NCBI RefSeq assembly: GCF_000336635.1
Contig: NZ_AOLY01000031.1
Span: 1 to 52,283 of the forward strand
Length of the DNA: 52,283 nucleotides
DNA from: Haloarcula japonica DSM 6131
GTDB lineage: Archaea > Halobacteriota > Halobacteria > Halobacteriales > Haloarculaceae
Direction: 5' to 3'
Shown one piece after another: positions 8,457 through 16,512 of the stretch (positions are counted from its first letter, which is position 1; each line of letters opens with the position of its first letter). The position numbers and the translations under genes are program-made. The notes beneath the pieces are model-generated. The model did not search any database. It saw only the letters and a program-made list of their open reading frames with translations, and was not told the origin of the DNA.

Positions 8457-9083
8457 TTAAGTATTCCGCTTGGCGAGAACGTTCGCTATCTCGACGTATT
8501 TTGCCGCCGCCCGGTCCGATTCCAGCGGCTTCGACACCGACGGAACGTGAACGGTCTCTGGGCAGGACAGCAGTGGCGATGGGTCTACGGACCCGTCACT
8601 GCCGACCAGTACCGCGATGGCGGGTGGGGCGCCGAGTGAACGAGCCATCGCCGCAGTCTTGGCTGCGTCGGTGAGGCTCTGACGGGTTGGTTCGCTCACG
8701 AGCACCGTCCTGTCAGCCGCCCGCAGGGGCCGGGCAGCGTCCGGGCCCGCTCCGGCCGGACAGTCGAGTACCACGGGGCGATCACGCCGGGGCAAGCTGC
8801 CAATAGCGTTGTCGACGACGCCCTCGGGTGCAGTCTGACAGGGGAGTACGTCGACGTTTTCGACGGCCGTCGCGCGCTGGGCAACTGCCGTTGGCTCAGT
8901 CGAGGCCGTGATATCTGCGATTCCGGGTGTCGGATCGACCCCAGCACGACGGTGGAGGTTCGGCATATCACGGTCGGTGTCTACGACCAGCGACGGTTTG
9001 GTCGGCGTCCCCAGTGCCTGACCGACGCCGAGGGCGATGGTCGTTTTGCCACAGCCACCCTTGCCGCCAGCGATTGCGAGCAT
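8457..9083 (-). CDS. MinD/ParA-family P-loop ATPase
   Basis: This 208-residue deviant-Walker ATPase opens with GGKGGCGKTT at about residues 6-15, including the signature lysine (Lys8) of the MinD/ParA/Mrp class. A VLDCPAG switch II-like segment is in the middle. Such proteins form ATP-dependent dimers that position cargo or cell-division factors. No amphipathic membrane-targeting tail is obvious at the C-terminus. I chose the ATG at 9083 because it places the P-loop at the very N-terminus and a TCAATAC element lies about 25 bases upstream. A longer frame starts at 9143. Its neighbour is the RAD55-like protein. Confidence 0.8.
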   Translation of the reverse strand: MLAIAGGKGGCGKTTIALGVGQALGTPTKPSLVVDTDRDMPNLHRRAGVDPTPGIADITASTEPTAVAQRATAVENVDVLPCQTAPEGVVDNAIGSLPRRDRPVVLDCPAGAGPDAARPLRAADRTVLVSEPTRQSLTDAAKTAAMARSLGAPPAIAVLVGSDGSVDPSPLLSCPETVHVPSVSKPLESDRAAAKYVEIANVLAKRNT

Positions 9084-9344
9084 ACTGTGGATGGACCGGC
9101 TATCGGTATTGAAACCTTGTACTGGAGTCGAGAACATTGACAACCGAACTGGGCCGAAAGGACTGGCTTACATCGGTTGCCCGTTCCCTACTCTTATACG
9201 GTGATTATACGCTGTACTCCCTATGTCCGCAGCAGGCCTGTGTTTTCAACGGCGACGGTTCCAACAGCCGAACCGTTCGAGCCCGTTCTCAATAAGGCCT
9301 GATAGCGTGTGTGTAACAATATTGGTGACACCGCGACTGTGAGT

Positions 9345-10277
9345 ATGGGTAGTGGACCGAACACAGCCCTTCAGTTATACAGTATCCGCACCCTGTCCGA
9401 ACCGCTCCCCGAAATCGTCCGCCGTATCGGCGCTGCAGGCTACGACGGGGTCGAATTCGCTCACCGGTTCCACGAGGAACCGCCCAAAGATATCGCAGCA
9501 GCGCTTGATGACGTTGATCTCGAACCGGTCGCCGTCCACGCAGACCTCCCGGAGATTGAGGCTGCGCTGGACGGAGAGTCAGACCTGCTGGTCCGGTGTC
9601 GAACCGTAGGGTGTGATACACTCGTTATCCCGCATTTGTCGGCGTCCGAGTTTCGAACTCAAAGCGACATCCGCTCGCTCTCCTACCGGCTTCGCGACGT
9701 AGCAGCCGGCCTCGAAGCGTGTGATATGCAGCTCGGGTATCATACGGGACGACGGACGTTCCGACCCTTCCTTCCGGACGCGGTGGGCAAACTCATCGAC
9801 GAAACGCCGATACCCGCAGCCGTCGGGGAGTACACACACCAGGTGCTGACTAACCTTCGGGTAACCGACCAGACGACGATACCGAGCGAGACGCCCATGT
9901 GGAACCTCCTTGCTCGAACCCCGCCGGCGGCGCTCACGTTCGAACCGGAGGTCGCTGAGATCCGCGAGGCCGGCTGCGACCCGACCGCGCTCTTCTCACT
10001 CGGCGGTGAGCGTATCGAGATGGTACACCTCCGGGATGTCGCTCCAATCGGGCCGTTCCGGGGCTACACGAACGTCCCACACGGGGAGGGCGTTGTGGAT
10101 ATGGAGGCAGTTCTGGACGCCGCCAGCGACGCTGGCGTTGACTGGGTGATCTACGAAAACGAACTCGACAGCGACCCGACGGCGAAGATCGATCACGGGA
10201 GGGAAACGCTAGAGCATCTCCTCGACGAGAGCAAGCCGTCGCACAGTTCCACACGGCTGCCCGCCACGAGTTCGTGA
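9345..10277 (+). CDS. Sugar phosphate isomerase/epimerase-like TIM-barrel protein
   Basis: This 310-residue protein matches the xylose isomerase-like TIM-barrel superfamily (AP endonuclease family 2 fold). It starts with a QLYSIRTL strand and an AAGYDGVEFA motif, and carries metal-ligand-type residues (HADLPE, LGYHTGRR, MVHLRD, YENELD near the C-terminal end). Members isomerise or epimerise small sugars or act on inositol derivatives. The substrate cannot be deduced. The ATG at 9345 is preferred over a GTG at 9309 because an AATATT element is about 25 bases upstream. The FG-GAP gene follows 39 bases downstream in the same direction. Confidence 0.75.
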   Translation: MGSGPNTALQLYSIRTLSEPLPEIVRRIGAAGYDGVEFAHRFHEEPPKDIAAALDDVDLEPVAVHADLPEIEAALDGESDLLVRCRTVGCDTLVIPHLSASEFRTQSDIRSLSYRLRDVAAGLEACDMQLGYHTGRRTFRPFLPDAVGKLIDETPIPAAVGEYTHQVLTNLRVTDQTTIPSETPMWNLLARTPPAALTFEPEVAEIREAGCDPTALFSLGGERIEMVHLRDVAPIGPFRGYTNVPHGEGVVDMEAVLDAASDAGVDWVIYENELDSDPTAKIDHGRETLEHLLDESKPSHSSTRLPATSS

Positions 10278-10316
10278 CCGCTGTCAGTCGGTGTTAGCCC
10301 GGCTATAACAATACCG

Positions 10317-11474
10317 ATGCACCCGAACGGCTGGGACATGAACCTCCATCACGAGCGCATCGAAGCCTCGCCGCCGGCGAGCACGATGAGCTTCTGTCTC
10401 ACGACCGACCTCACGGGGAACGGTCGGCCAGATGTTATCGTTGGAGCGCTCGGCGACGAGCACGAGGTCCAGTTCCCACTCGTCGACAAGTCAGTCGACT
10501 TGCTGTCCGTGTTCGGTATGGGGCCGCTGGCCCGCTGGCTCCAGACGAACGTGTTCTGGTACGAAAACCCCGGCTGGGAGCGACACGACGTTGCCAGCGC
10601 ACCGGAACTCTCCGTCGGCGGCTCGCTCGGCGATATAACGGGGAACGGTCGGCCGGACATGGTTGCTGGCCAGAACATCCACCAGCACAAACTGTGGTGG
10701 TTCGAGATCCCGGACGACCCGCGAGAGCAGTGGACGCGGCGGCTCATCACCGACGACTTCGAGAAGTATCACGACACCGCCGTGGCGGACGTGGACGGCG
10801 ATGGCCAGAACGAGGTCGTCGGACTGTCTCAGGAGTCCAAGACGGTGTTCTACTACGATATTCCCGAGGACCCGACGCGGGAACCATGGCCGGTTGCGAA
10901 CCGCCATGTCGTCGCTGAGGACCTCGATGTCGAGGGTGTCGCTGTCGAGGATGTCGACGGGGACGGCGAGGTCGAAATCGTCGCCGGCCCCAACGTCTTC
11001 CATCGGACGACCGACGGCTGGGATAGAGAGCCTATCGCCGACGACTGGCAGTGTACCCGTGTCGCCATCGAGGACATCGACGGCGATGGGGAGCTTGAGA
11101 TTATCCTTGTCGAGGGCGACGAACCGTATCTCGACGACCGCCCGGCCAGGCTGGGTGTGTTCGACCCGCCCGGGTGGGATCTGACGCTGCTGCACGACGA
11201 CCTCTCGAACCCGCACAGCCTCGACGTAGCGGACTTCGACGGCGACGGCAACCCCGATATTTTCGTCGCGGAAATGGGGCTAGAAGACGGACACGAACCG
11301 CGACAGTTCGTGTTCCACAACGACGGGGCGGGGCACTTCGAGCAGAAGGAACTGAGTGCCGGCATCCCCACCCATGAAGCGAAGGTCGTCGACCTCGACG
11401 GCGATGGTATCCCCGACATCGTCGGCAAAGCATACACCGAGCCACGCGTCGATGTCTGGCAGAGCAATCCCTGA
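10317..11474 (+). CDS. FG-GAP/VCBS-repeat beta-propeller protein without signal peptide
   Basis: This 385-residue protein has seven spaced copies of a D-x-[DT]-G-[DN]-G-x-x-[DE] motif. The first two are TGNGRPD variants near residues 32 and 107. Five more canonical DGDG copies lie near 157, 211, 253, 306 and 360. This pattern predicts a seven-bladed propeller with calcium-type loops. FG-GAP proteins are usually secreted or surface-exposed, but this one begins with polar residues and no signal peptide or TAT motif. A second in-frame ATG at 10338 fits the CTATAA box (10303-10308) better, so the true start may be 21 bases downstream. Confidence 0.8.
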   Translation: MHPNGWDMNLHHERIEASPPASTMSFCLTTDLTGNGRPDVIVGALGDEHEVQFPLVDKSVDLLSVFGMGPLARWLQTNVFWYENPGWERHDVASAPELSVGGSLGDITGNGRPDMVAGQNIHQHKLWWFEIPDDPREQWTRRLITDDFEKYHDTAVADVDGDGQNEVVGLSQESKTVFYYDIPEDPTREPWPVANRHVVAEDLDVEGVAVEDVDGDGEVEIVAGPNVFHRTTDGWDREPIADDWQCTRVAIEDIDGDGELEIILVEGDEPYLDDRPARLGVFDPPGWDLTLLHDDLSNPHSLDVADFDGDGNPDIFVAEMGLEDGHEPRQFVFHNDGAGHFEQKELSAGIPTHEAKVVDLDGDGIPDIVGKAYTEPRVDVWQSNP

Positions 11475-11630
11475 CTAGTCGTCCCGTACTGCTATTTCGG
11501 CCGCTATGTCTTTCTGACCCGTTTTCGAACCCGCTGCCGCTGCTCCCGGAGCCGAACTTGCTGATGTAAGCGACCGTTCAATTCCCGTGTCGGGGGATTC
11601 AAGACCGTCCGGAGCGCGGTACCGAGTGAA

Positions 11631-12545
11631 ATGCGGCACGACCACATCATCAGCGCGAAACAACTCTCGCGGGGCGACATCGAGACGGTGCTCGACCACG
11701 CGGCCGACATCGCGGCTGACCCGGGAGCGTTCGCGGACCGGCACAGCGACACGCTGCTTGGGCTCCTCTTTTTTGAGCCGAGCACCCGGACAAAGATGAG
11801 CTTCACAACGGCGATGAAACGCCTCGGCGGCGACATCGTCGATATGGGCTCTGTCGAGTCCTCCAGCGTGAAAAAAGGCGAGTCACTGGCTGACACTGTC
11901 CGCGTCGTTGAGGGGTACACCGACGCGCTCGTGCTCCGGCACCCGATGGAGGGCTCCGCGAAAATGGCGAGCGAGTTCGTCGACGTGCCGCTCGTCAACG
12001 CCGGCGACGGAGCCGGTCAGCACCCCACACAGACGCTGCTCGACCTCTACACGATCCGTGAGAACGCGGGCTTCGACGACTTGACTATCGGCATCATGGG
12101 CGACCTGAAGTACGGGCGAACTGTCCACTCGCTGGCCCACGCACTCACGACCGTCGACGCCAGCCAGCACTTCATTAGCCCGGAGTCGCTCCAGCTTCCG
12201 CGCTCGGTCCGCTACGACCTCCACGAGGCCGGCGCGGGCATCCGAGAGCACACCGAACTCGACGAGATACTCCCGGAACTGGACGTGCTCTACGTCACCC
12301 GTATCCAGGCCGAGCGGTTCCCCGATGAGAGTGAGTACCGCGAAGTCGCCGGCCAGTACCAGATCGACGCCGACACGCTGGCGGCGGCCAAAGACGACCT
12401 GACTGTGATGCATCCGCTCCCGCGCGTCGACGAAATCGCCCACGACGTCGACGAGACCACCCACGCACAGTACTTCCAGCAGGCCCACAACGGCGTCCCG
12501 GTACGGATGGCGCTGCTCGACCTGATGCTCGGAGGCGACCAATGA
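11631..12545 (+). CDS. pyrB: Aspartate carbamoyltransferase, catalytic chain
   Basis: PyrB joins carbamoyl phosphate and aspartate in pyrimidine synthesis. The 304-residue chain has the carbamoyl-phosphate loop FFEPSTRTK (about 46-54), the HPTQ motif (about 126-129) and the HPLPRVDE segment (about 261-268). Length is normal. It overlaps pyrI by four bases (ATGA), so the two chains are translationally coupled and should assemble into the regulated ATCase holoenzyme. About 155 bases precede it without an evident gene. Confidence 0.95.
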   Translation: MRHDHIISAKQLSRGDIETVLDHAADIAADPGAFADRHSDTLLGLLFFEPSTRTKMSFTTAMKRLGGDIVDMGSVESSSVKKGESLADTVRVVEGYTDALVLRHPMEGSAKMASEFVDVPLVNAGDGAGQHPTQTLLDLYTIRENAGFDDLTIGIMGDLKYGRTVHSLAHALTTVDASQHFISPESLQLPRSVRYDLHEAGAGIREHTELDEILPELDVLYVTRIQAERFPDESEYREVAGQYQIDADTLAAAKDDLTVMHPLPRVDEIAHDVDETTHAQYFQQAHNGVPVRMALLDLMLGGDQ

Positions 12546-13009
12546 GCGACAAGGACCAGCAACTCCGCGTCTCGAAGATCCAGAACGGCACCGTCATCGA
12601 CCACATCGCGGGTGGACAGGCGTTAAACGTCCTGGCAATTCTCGGCATCGACGGCACCAGCGGCGACTCCGTCTCCGTCGCGATGAATATGCCCTCTGAC
12701 CGTCTGGGGCACAAAGATGTCGTCAAGGTCGAGGGCCGCGAGCTCTCCCAAGACGAGGTCGACGTGCTCTCGCTCATCGCCCCCGCGGCGACGATCAACA
12801 TCATTCGCGACTACGATGTCGTCGAAAAAGGCCGTGTCGAGCGACCGTCGGTCGTCGAGGGCGTCCTCGAATGTCCGAACCACAACTGCATCACAACCGA
12901 GAACGAACCAGTCGACTCACGCTTTGCTGTCGGCGACGACGGCGTCCGCTGTGAGTACTGCGATACGATCATCCGCGACGACCTGCCGGCACACATTCTC
13001 GCAGAGTAG
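12542..13009 (+). CDS. pyrI: Aspartate carbamoyltransferase, regulatory chain
   Basis: PyrI binds nucleotide effectors and holds the catalytic trimers together. The 155-residue chain has the N-terminal allosteric domain ([11 protein letters not shown] start) and a C-terminal zinc domain with four cysteines (CPNHNC and CEYC, about 112-142). All four zinc ligands are intact. The ATGA overlap with pyrB defines the start. The stop at 13009 converges on the DUF58 gene. Confidence 0.95.
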   Translation: MSDKDQQLRVSKIQNGTVIDHIAGGQALNVLAILGIDGTSGDSVSVAMNMPSDRLGHKDVVKVEGRELSQDEVDVLSLIAPAATINIIRDYDVVEKGRVERPSVVEGVLECPNHNCITTENEPVDSRFAVGDDGVRCEYCDTIIRDDLPAHILAE

Positions 13010-13033
13010 AGGGCCGGGTCTGCCCCGATCTGG

Positions 13034-13900
13034 CTACTGCAGCCAGATGCTCGCAAACGAGTCGAAGTAGTCTTCGCCAGTATCGACCAACACATGGTCC
13101 GCACCCAGTGCCGTAACGCGGTTTGACACCGAGTCGATGTGGGCATCGAGCCGTGACTGGTACGTTTCGGCTAGCGAGCCGCTGAAATACGACCGGCGTT
13201 TCTCGTCGCTTTCGGAGTCGGCAAACAGCACGTCGCCGACGACGCCGGGATCCCGTTCTGCTGGGGCGACCACGCGGACAAGTAACACGTCGGCATCGTT
13301 GCGTGCGAGCGCGGCGATACCCGATTCGAGTGCCTCCGGGTCGGTCAGGCAGTCGCTGAACACCACGACGAGCGAGCGCGAGCGGATCCGTTTGGCGTAC
13401 GCCTCCAGCGCGGATTCGAAATCTGCCGTCCCGTCGGGCGTTATCTCGTTCAACTGGTCGATGAGTGAGAGGAGTTCCCCCCGGTTCGACTGACCTGTAT
13501 CGATCCGGTCCACTCGGTCACGGAACGTACAGAACTGGAAGTCGTTGTTCTCCTCTGCAGTGAGGTAGGCGAAGCCGAGCCCGAGCTTGGCGGCGTACTC
13601 GAACTTGTGACTCGATGCGTCGCCGTAGTCCATCGATGCGCTCGTGTCGACGAGCAGGTGGACGGTCAGGCTCCGCTCTTCCTCGTACTGCTTGATGAAG
13701 TATTCCTCGGTGCGGGCGAACAGCTTCCAGTCGATACGGCGCGTGTCGTCCCCCGGCGAGTACCGCCGGTAGTCGCTGAACGTGAGCCCCTCGCCGACCC
13801 GCGGGGACTGCTGATCACCCTGCCGAATCGAGGTCGTCTGGCGGTTCAGCGCCGCGGTGAACCGGCCGAGTTCGTCCAGAAAGTCCGGCTCGATAGTCAC
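13034..13900 (-). CDS. DUF58 protein with von Willebrand A-type domain
   Basis: Last gene of the MoxR operon, about 288 residues. The DUF58 core includes GxxFSDYRRYSPGDDxRxIDW, typical of proteins paired with MoxR ATPases. A vWA-like half follows, with a MIDAS motif (VDTSASMDYG) and VVVFSDCLTD. No transmembrane helix is visible, so it is probably cytosolic. The start is taken as the GTG at 13900, 59 bases after moxR. The open frame extends to 14023 but would overlap moxR and has no conserved sequence. It probably works with MoxR as a metal-dependent chaperone or insertion partner (inference from the family). Confidence 0.85.
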   Translation of the reverse strand: MTIEPDFLDELGRFTAALNRQTTSIRQGDQQSPRVGEGLTFSDYRRYSPGDDTRRIDWKLFARTEEYFIKQYEEERSLTVHLLVDTSASMDYGDASSHKFEYAAKLGLGFAYLTAEENNDFQFCTFRDRVDRIDTGQSNRGELLSLIDQLNEITPDGTADFESALEAYAKRIRSRSLVVVFSDCLTDPEALESGIAALARNDADVLLVRVVAPAERDPGVVGDVLFADSESDEKRRSYFSGSLAETYQSRLDAHIDSVSNRVTALGADHVLVDTGEDYFDSFASIWLQ

Positions 13901-13958
13901 GGCTGTCCCTCCCACCCTCGCTGGCCCGCCGCCGACTGAGCTGAGGTCACTGGGTGTC

Positions 13959-14900
13959 TCATTCCAGCAGGGCCGCGATGAGGTCGTCCGCCGTCCGTCC
14001 CTCCCGCTCGGCCCGGAAGTCAACGATAATCCGGTGGCGGAGCACGGGCGCGGCCAGCGCCTCGATATCCTCGCCGGTGACGTGCGAACGGCCGTGGAGG
14101 AACGCCCGCGCCTTCGCTGTCTGGACGAGCGCCATGCTCGCTCGCGGGCTGGCCCCGAATTCGATGTCGTCGGCCTCGCGGGTCCGGCGAACGAGCTGGA
14201 CCGCCCGGTCCCGTAGGTCGTCGGCGATAGGCATCTCGCGGACCAGCTGCTGGATCGCCTGAATCTCCGTGCGGCTCAGCGAGCGCTCGACGGGGACTTG
14301 CTCCGCGCCGGCGGTGTACATATCGACGATTGTCCGCTCCTCGTCGTAGTCGGGGTAGTCGACCAGCAGCTTCAGCATGAAGCGGTCGGTCTGGGCCTCC
14401 GGGAGTGCGTAGGTCCCCGACTGGTCGATGGGGTTCTGGGTGGCCAGAATGAAGAATGGACGCGGCAGTTCGTAGGTCTCGCCCGCGGCGGTCACCTGTT
14501 TCTCCTGCATCGCTTCCAGCAGCGCGGCCTGTGTCTTCGGCGTCGCCCGGTTGATCTCGTCGGCCAGCACGACGTTGGCGAACACCGGCCCCTTCTCGAA
14601 GACAAACTCACGCCCGCTGTCAGTCTCGCGGATGATCTCGGTCCCCGTGATATCGGAGGGCATCAGGTCCGGAGTGTTCTGAATCCGGGAGAACTGGAGG
14701 TCGGTCACCTCCGCGACGGTCCGGACCATCGTCGTCTTCCCCAGTCCGGGGTTCGATTCGAGCAGGGCATTGCCGTCAGCCAGGATACAGATGAGTAGTT
14801 GCTCCAGTACCTCTTCCTGGCCGACGATTCGCGTGGCGATCTGTTCACGTGCGTTCGCGATCTTCTGCTGTAGTTCGTCGATGTCTTGCTCTGGGCTCAT
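13959..14900 (-). CDS. MoxR-family AAA+ ATPase
   Basis: This 313-residue AAA+ ATPase has Walker A ESNPGLGKT (about 48-56), Walker B VVLADEIN (about 110-117), and a sensor 1 region with ATQNPIDQ. MoxR ATPases act with vWA proteins to mature or activate large complexes. Here it is flanked by a DUF58 gene downstream and membrane or vWA genes upstream. Its start overlaps the upstream gene end by four bases (ATGA). Confidence 0.93.
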   Translation of the reverse strand: MSPEQDIDELQQKIANAREQIATRIVGQEEVLEQLLICILADGNALLESNPGLGKTTMVRTVAEVTDLQFSRIQNTPDLMPSDITGTEIIRETDSGREFVFEKGPVFANVVLADEINRATPKTQAALLEAMQEKQVTAAGETYELPRPFFILATQNPIDQSGTYALPEAQTDRFMLKLLVDYPDYDEERTIVDMYTAGAEQVPVERSLSRTEIQAIQQLVREMPIADDLRDRAVQLVRRTREADDIEFGASPRASMALVQTAKARAFLHGRSHVTGEDIEALAAPVLRHRIIVDFRAEREGRTADDLIAALLE

Positions 14901-15853
14901 GGGTCGGTGTCCTCGTCGTCTGTGTCTTGGTCTCGAATCCTGAGATTGTACTCGCGGATGAGGTCCGCGTCCTCGACGTCTTCCTGGCCGGCGAACCCGG
15001 CCTGCTGGCTGTCGACCGTGCCGCCGCCGCTCCCCGGTTCCCCGGCGTCCGGCGACGATGGGAACGACTGGTCCCGGTCGATTTCCTCGTCGCCGCCCGT
15101 CGAATCGATCTGGGCGGTAAGGTTCTCGTCGCCCGCCTGCACGTCCTCGCTGTCGCCGAGTATCGCGTCGCCGTCTTCGAGGCCCTCGTACTCGCTGGGC
15201 CGGTCGTTCGGCGATTCCGTCTCGACCGGGTCGCGGTCGAGCAGACCAATGTCCACGACGGCTATCTGCACTGTCGCCAGACTCAGCAGGATAACGACGA
15301 TAAGCGTGCCGAGCAGTCGCCGGCTATCGACAAGGGCGACGCTCGAACTCTGTTTCAGGCCCGAAAGCACGTCTTCGTAGAGCCTGGCCGCCATCCGCGT
15401 TTCGGCCCCGTCCTCGACCGCGTCCCGTGCCGTCCGGAGCGCATCGGTGATGTTCTCGTTCGCCGCCTCGAACTGCTCGACGAGCGGCTGGCGGACCCGG
15501 TATAGGTACTCGCCGACGAACCAGAGCACGCCGGCGACAATGCCGACGACTGCGCCCGTGGGGAACGATAGCGCAGGTATCGAGCGGCCGACAGCCGCCC
15601 CGACCGGGTCCGTCACAGCCGTCGGAACTGACAGCTGTGTCGGGAGTTCAGTCGGCGAGAGGACAGTCAGGAAGATGTTTACCAGGAGAAAGATCAACAC
15701 CGCGTCGACGATGGCGTAGACGAACGCGGCCTTCTTGCCCTCGCGTCTGACCTCGGCGATGGCGTCTGCCATGCGTTCACGTGCCTGTGCCCGTCCGTTT
15801 TCAGGCGGCTCTTCGTCGCCGTTCTCTCCGGTATCTGTGTCGGGATTGTCCAT
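14897..15853 (-). CDS. Membrane protein of the MoxR operon, unknown function
   Basis: This 318-residue protein has a charged N-terminus, hydrophobic segments at about 47-67, 101-121 and 172-195, and a long acidic C-terminal half (about 200-318) rich in Asp, Glu, Gly and Gln that looks disordered. I do not recognise a characterised domain. It overlaps moxR by four bases and the upstream coiled-coil gene by one base, so all three are coupled. The acidic tail may be a docking surface for the MoxR/vWA partners, which is speculation. Confidence 0.7.
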   Translation of the reverse strand: MDNPDTDTGENGDEEPPENGRAQARERMADAIAEVRREGKKAAFVYAIVDAVLIFLLVNIFLTVLSPTELPTQLSVPTAVTDPVGAAVGRSIPALSFPTGAVVGIVAGVLWFVGEYLYRVRQPLVEQFEAANENITDALRTARDAVEDGAETRMAARLYEDVLSGLKQSSSVALVDSRRLLGTLIVVILLSLATVQIAVVDIGLLDRDPVETESPNDRPSEYEGLEDGDAILGDSEDVQAGDENLTAQIDSTGGDEEIDRDQSFPSSPDAGEPGSGGGTVDSQQAGFAGQEDVEDADLIREYNLRIRDQDTDDEDTDP

Positions 15854-16512
15854 CAGTAGTCCTCGCAGGTCGGGTCTGGTGTCTCCATCCTGTTACAGAT
15901 GGTCTCGATATCGTCTCTCAGCGCCTCGTTCTGCTCTTCGAGTTCGGTGATGTCGCTTTCGAGAGAGGAGATCCGTGATTCCAGACTGTCGATTTCGTCC
16001 TGCAGGTCCGACACTTGGTCCTCTAGCTCGTTGCGCTCGTCCTCCAACTCCTCGTTTTCGCTCTCCAGGTCGCCGATTGTCGACTCGAGGTCATCAACCT
16101 CATCTTGGAGATTGTCGCGTTCGTCCCGAAGGTCGTCGACTGCCCCCTCTAGCTCTTCGACGCGGTTCTCGCTCTTGCGGAGCGACTGCCGGGTCTCTGA
16201 CAGTTGGCTCTCCGTGGCGTTCAATTGCTCCTCCGTCTGGTTCAGGTTGGTTGCGACCTGATCGACGTCCTCCGACCGCGTCTCCAGTCGCTCTTCGAGT
16301 TCATCGACACGGGTCTGGGTGGATTCCAGCTCATTTCTGGTGTCGTCCAGATTCCCCCGAAGTTCGGCGTTTTCCTGCCTGAGATCCTGGTTCTGCGAGC
16401 GCAGTTCGCTCGCGGAGTCCTGGTACAGTACCGTCGTTCCGCCGGTGCCGACCATCGAGAGGACGATGAACACCACGAGTCCGAGGTTGATTCGGCGGCC
16501 GATTGCGCTCAC
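15853..16512 (-). CDS. Membrane-anchored long coiled-coil protein of the MoxR operon
   Basis: This 219-residue protein has one N-terminal transmembrane segment (about 9-30) followed by about 170 residues of continuous heptad-like coiled coil dominated by Leu, Glu, Asp, Asn, Gln and Arg. It ends in a short tail with two cysteines (ICN and TCEDY). No enzyme motif is present. It would project an extended rod from the membrane. The stop/start overlaps (TGATG at 15853, ATGA at 16509-16512) tie it tightly to its neighbours. Database similarity to other coiled coils would be uninformative. Confidence 0.75.
   Translation of the reverse strand: MSAIGRRINLGLVVFIVLSMVGTGGTTVLYQDSASELRSQNQDLRQENAELRGNLDDTRNELESTQTRVDELEERLETRSEDVDQVATNLNQTEEQLNATESQLSETRQSLRKSENRVEELEGAVDDLRDERDNLQDEVDDLESTIGDLESENEELEDERNELEDQVSDLQDEIDSLESRISSLESDITELEEQNEALRDDIETICNRMETPDPTCEDY

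Noticed and set aside
9223..9342. A 39-codon open frame with a TTATAC box 27 bases upstream, ending just before the TIM-barrel gene
   Set aside because: Its third codon positions are not GC-biased like real genes here and the peptide is Arg/Gln/Pro-rich without protein-like pattern, so I consider it chance. The promoter may be real but drive the downstream gene.
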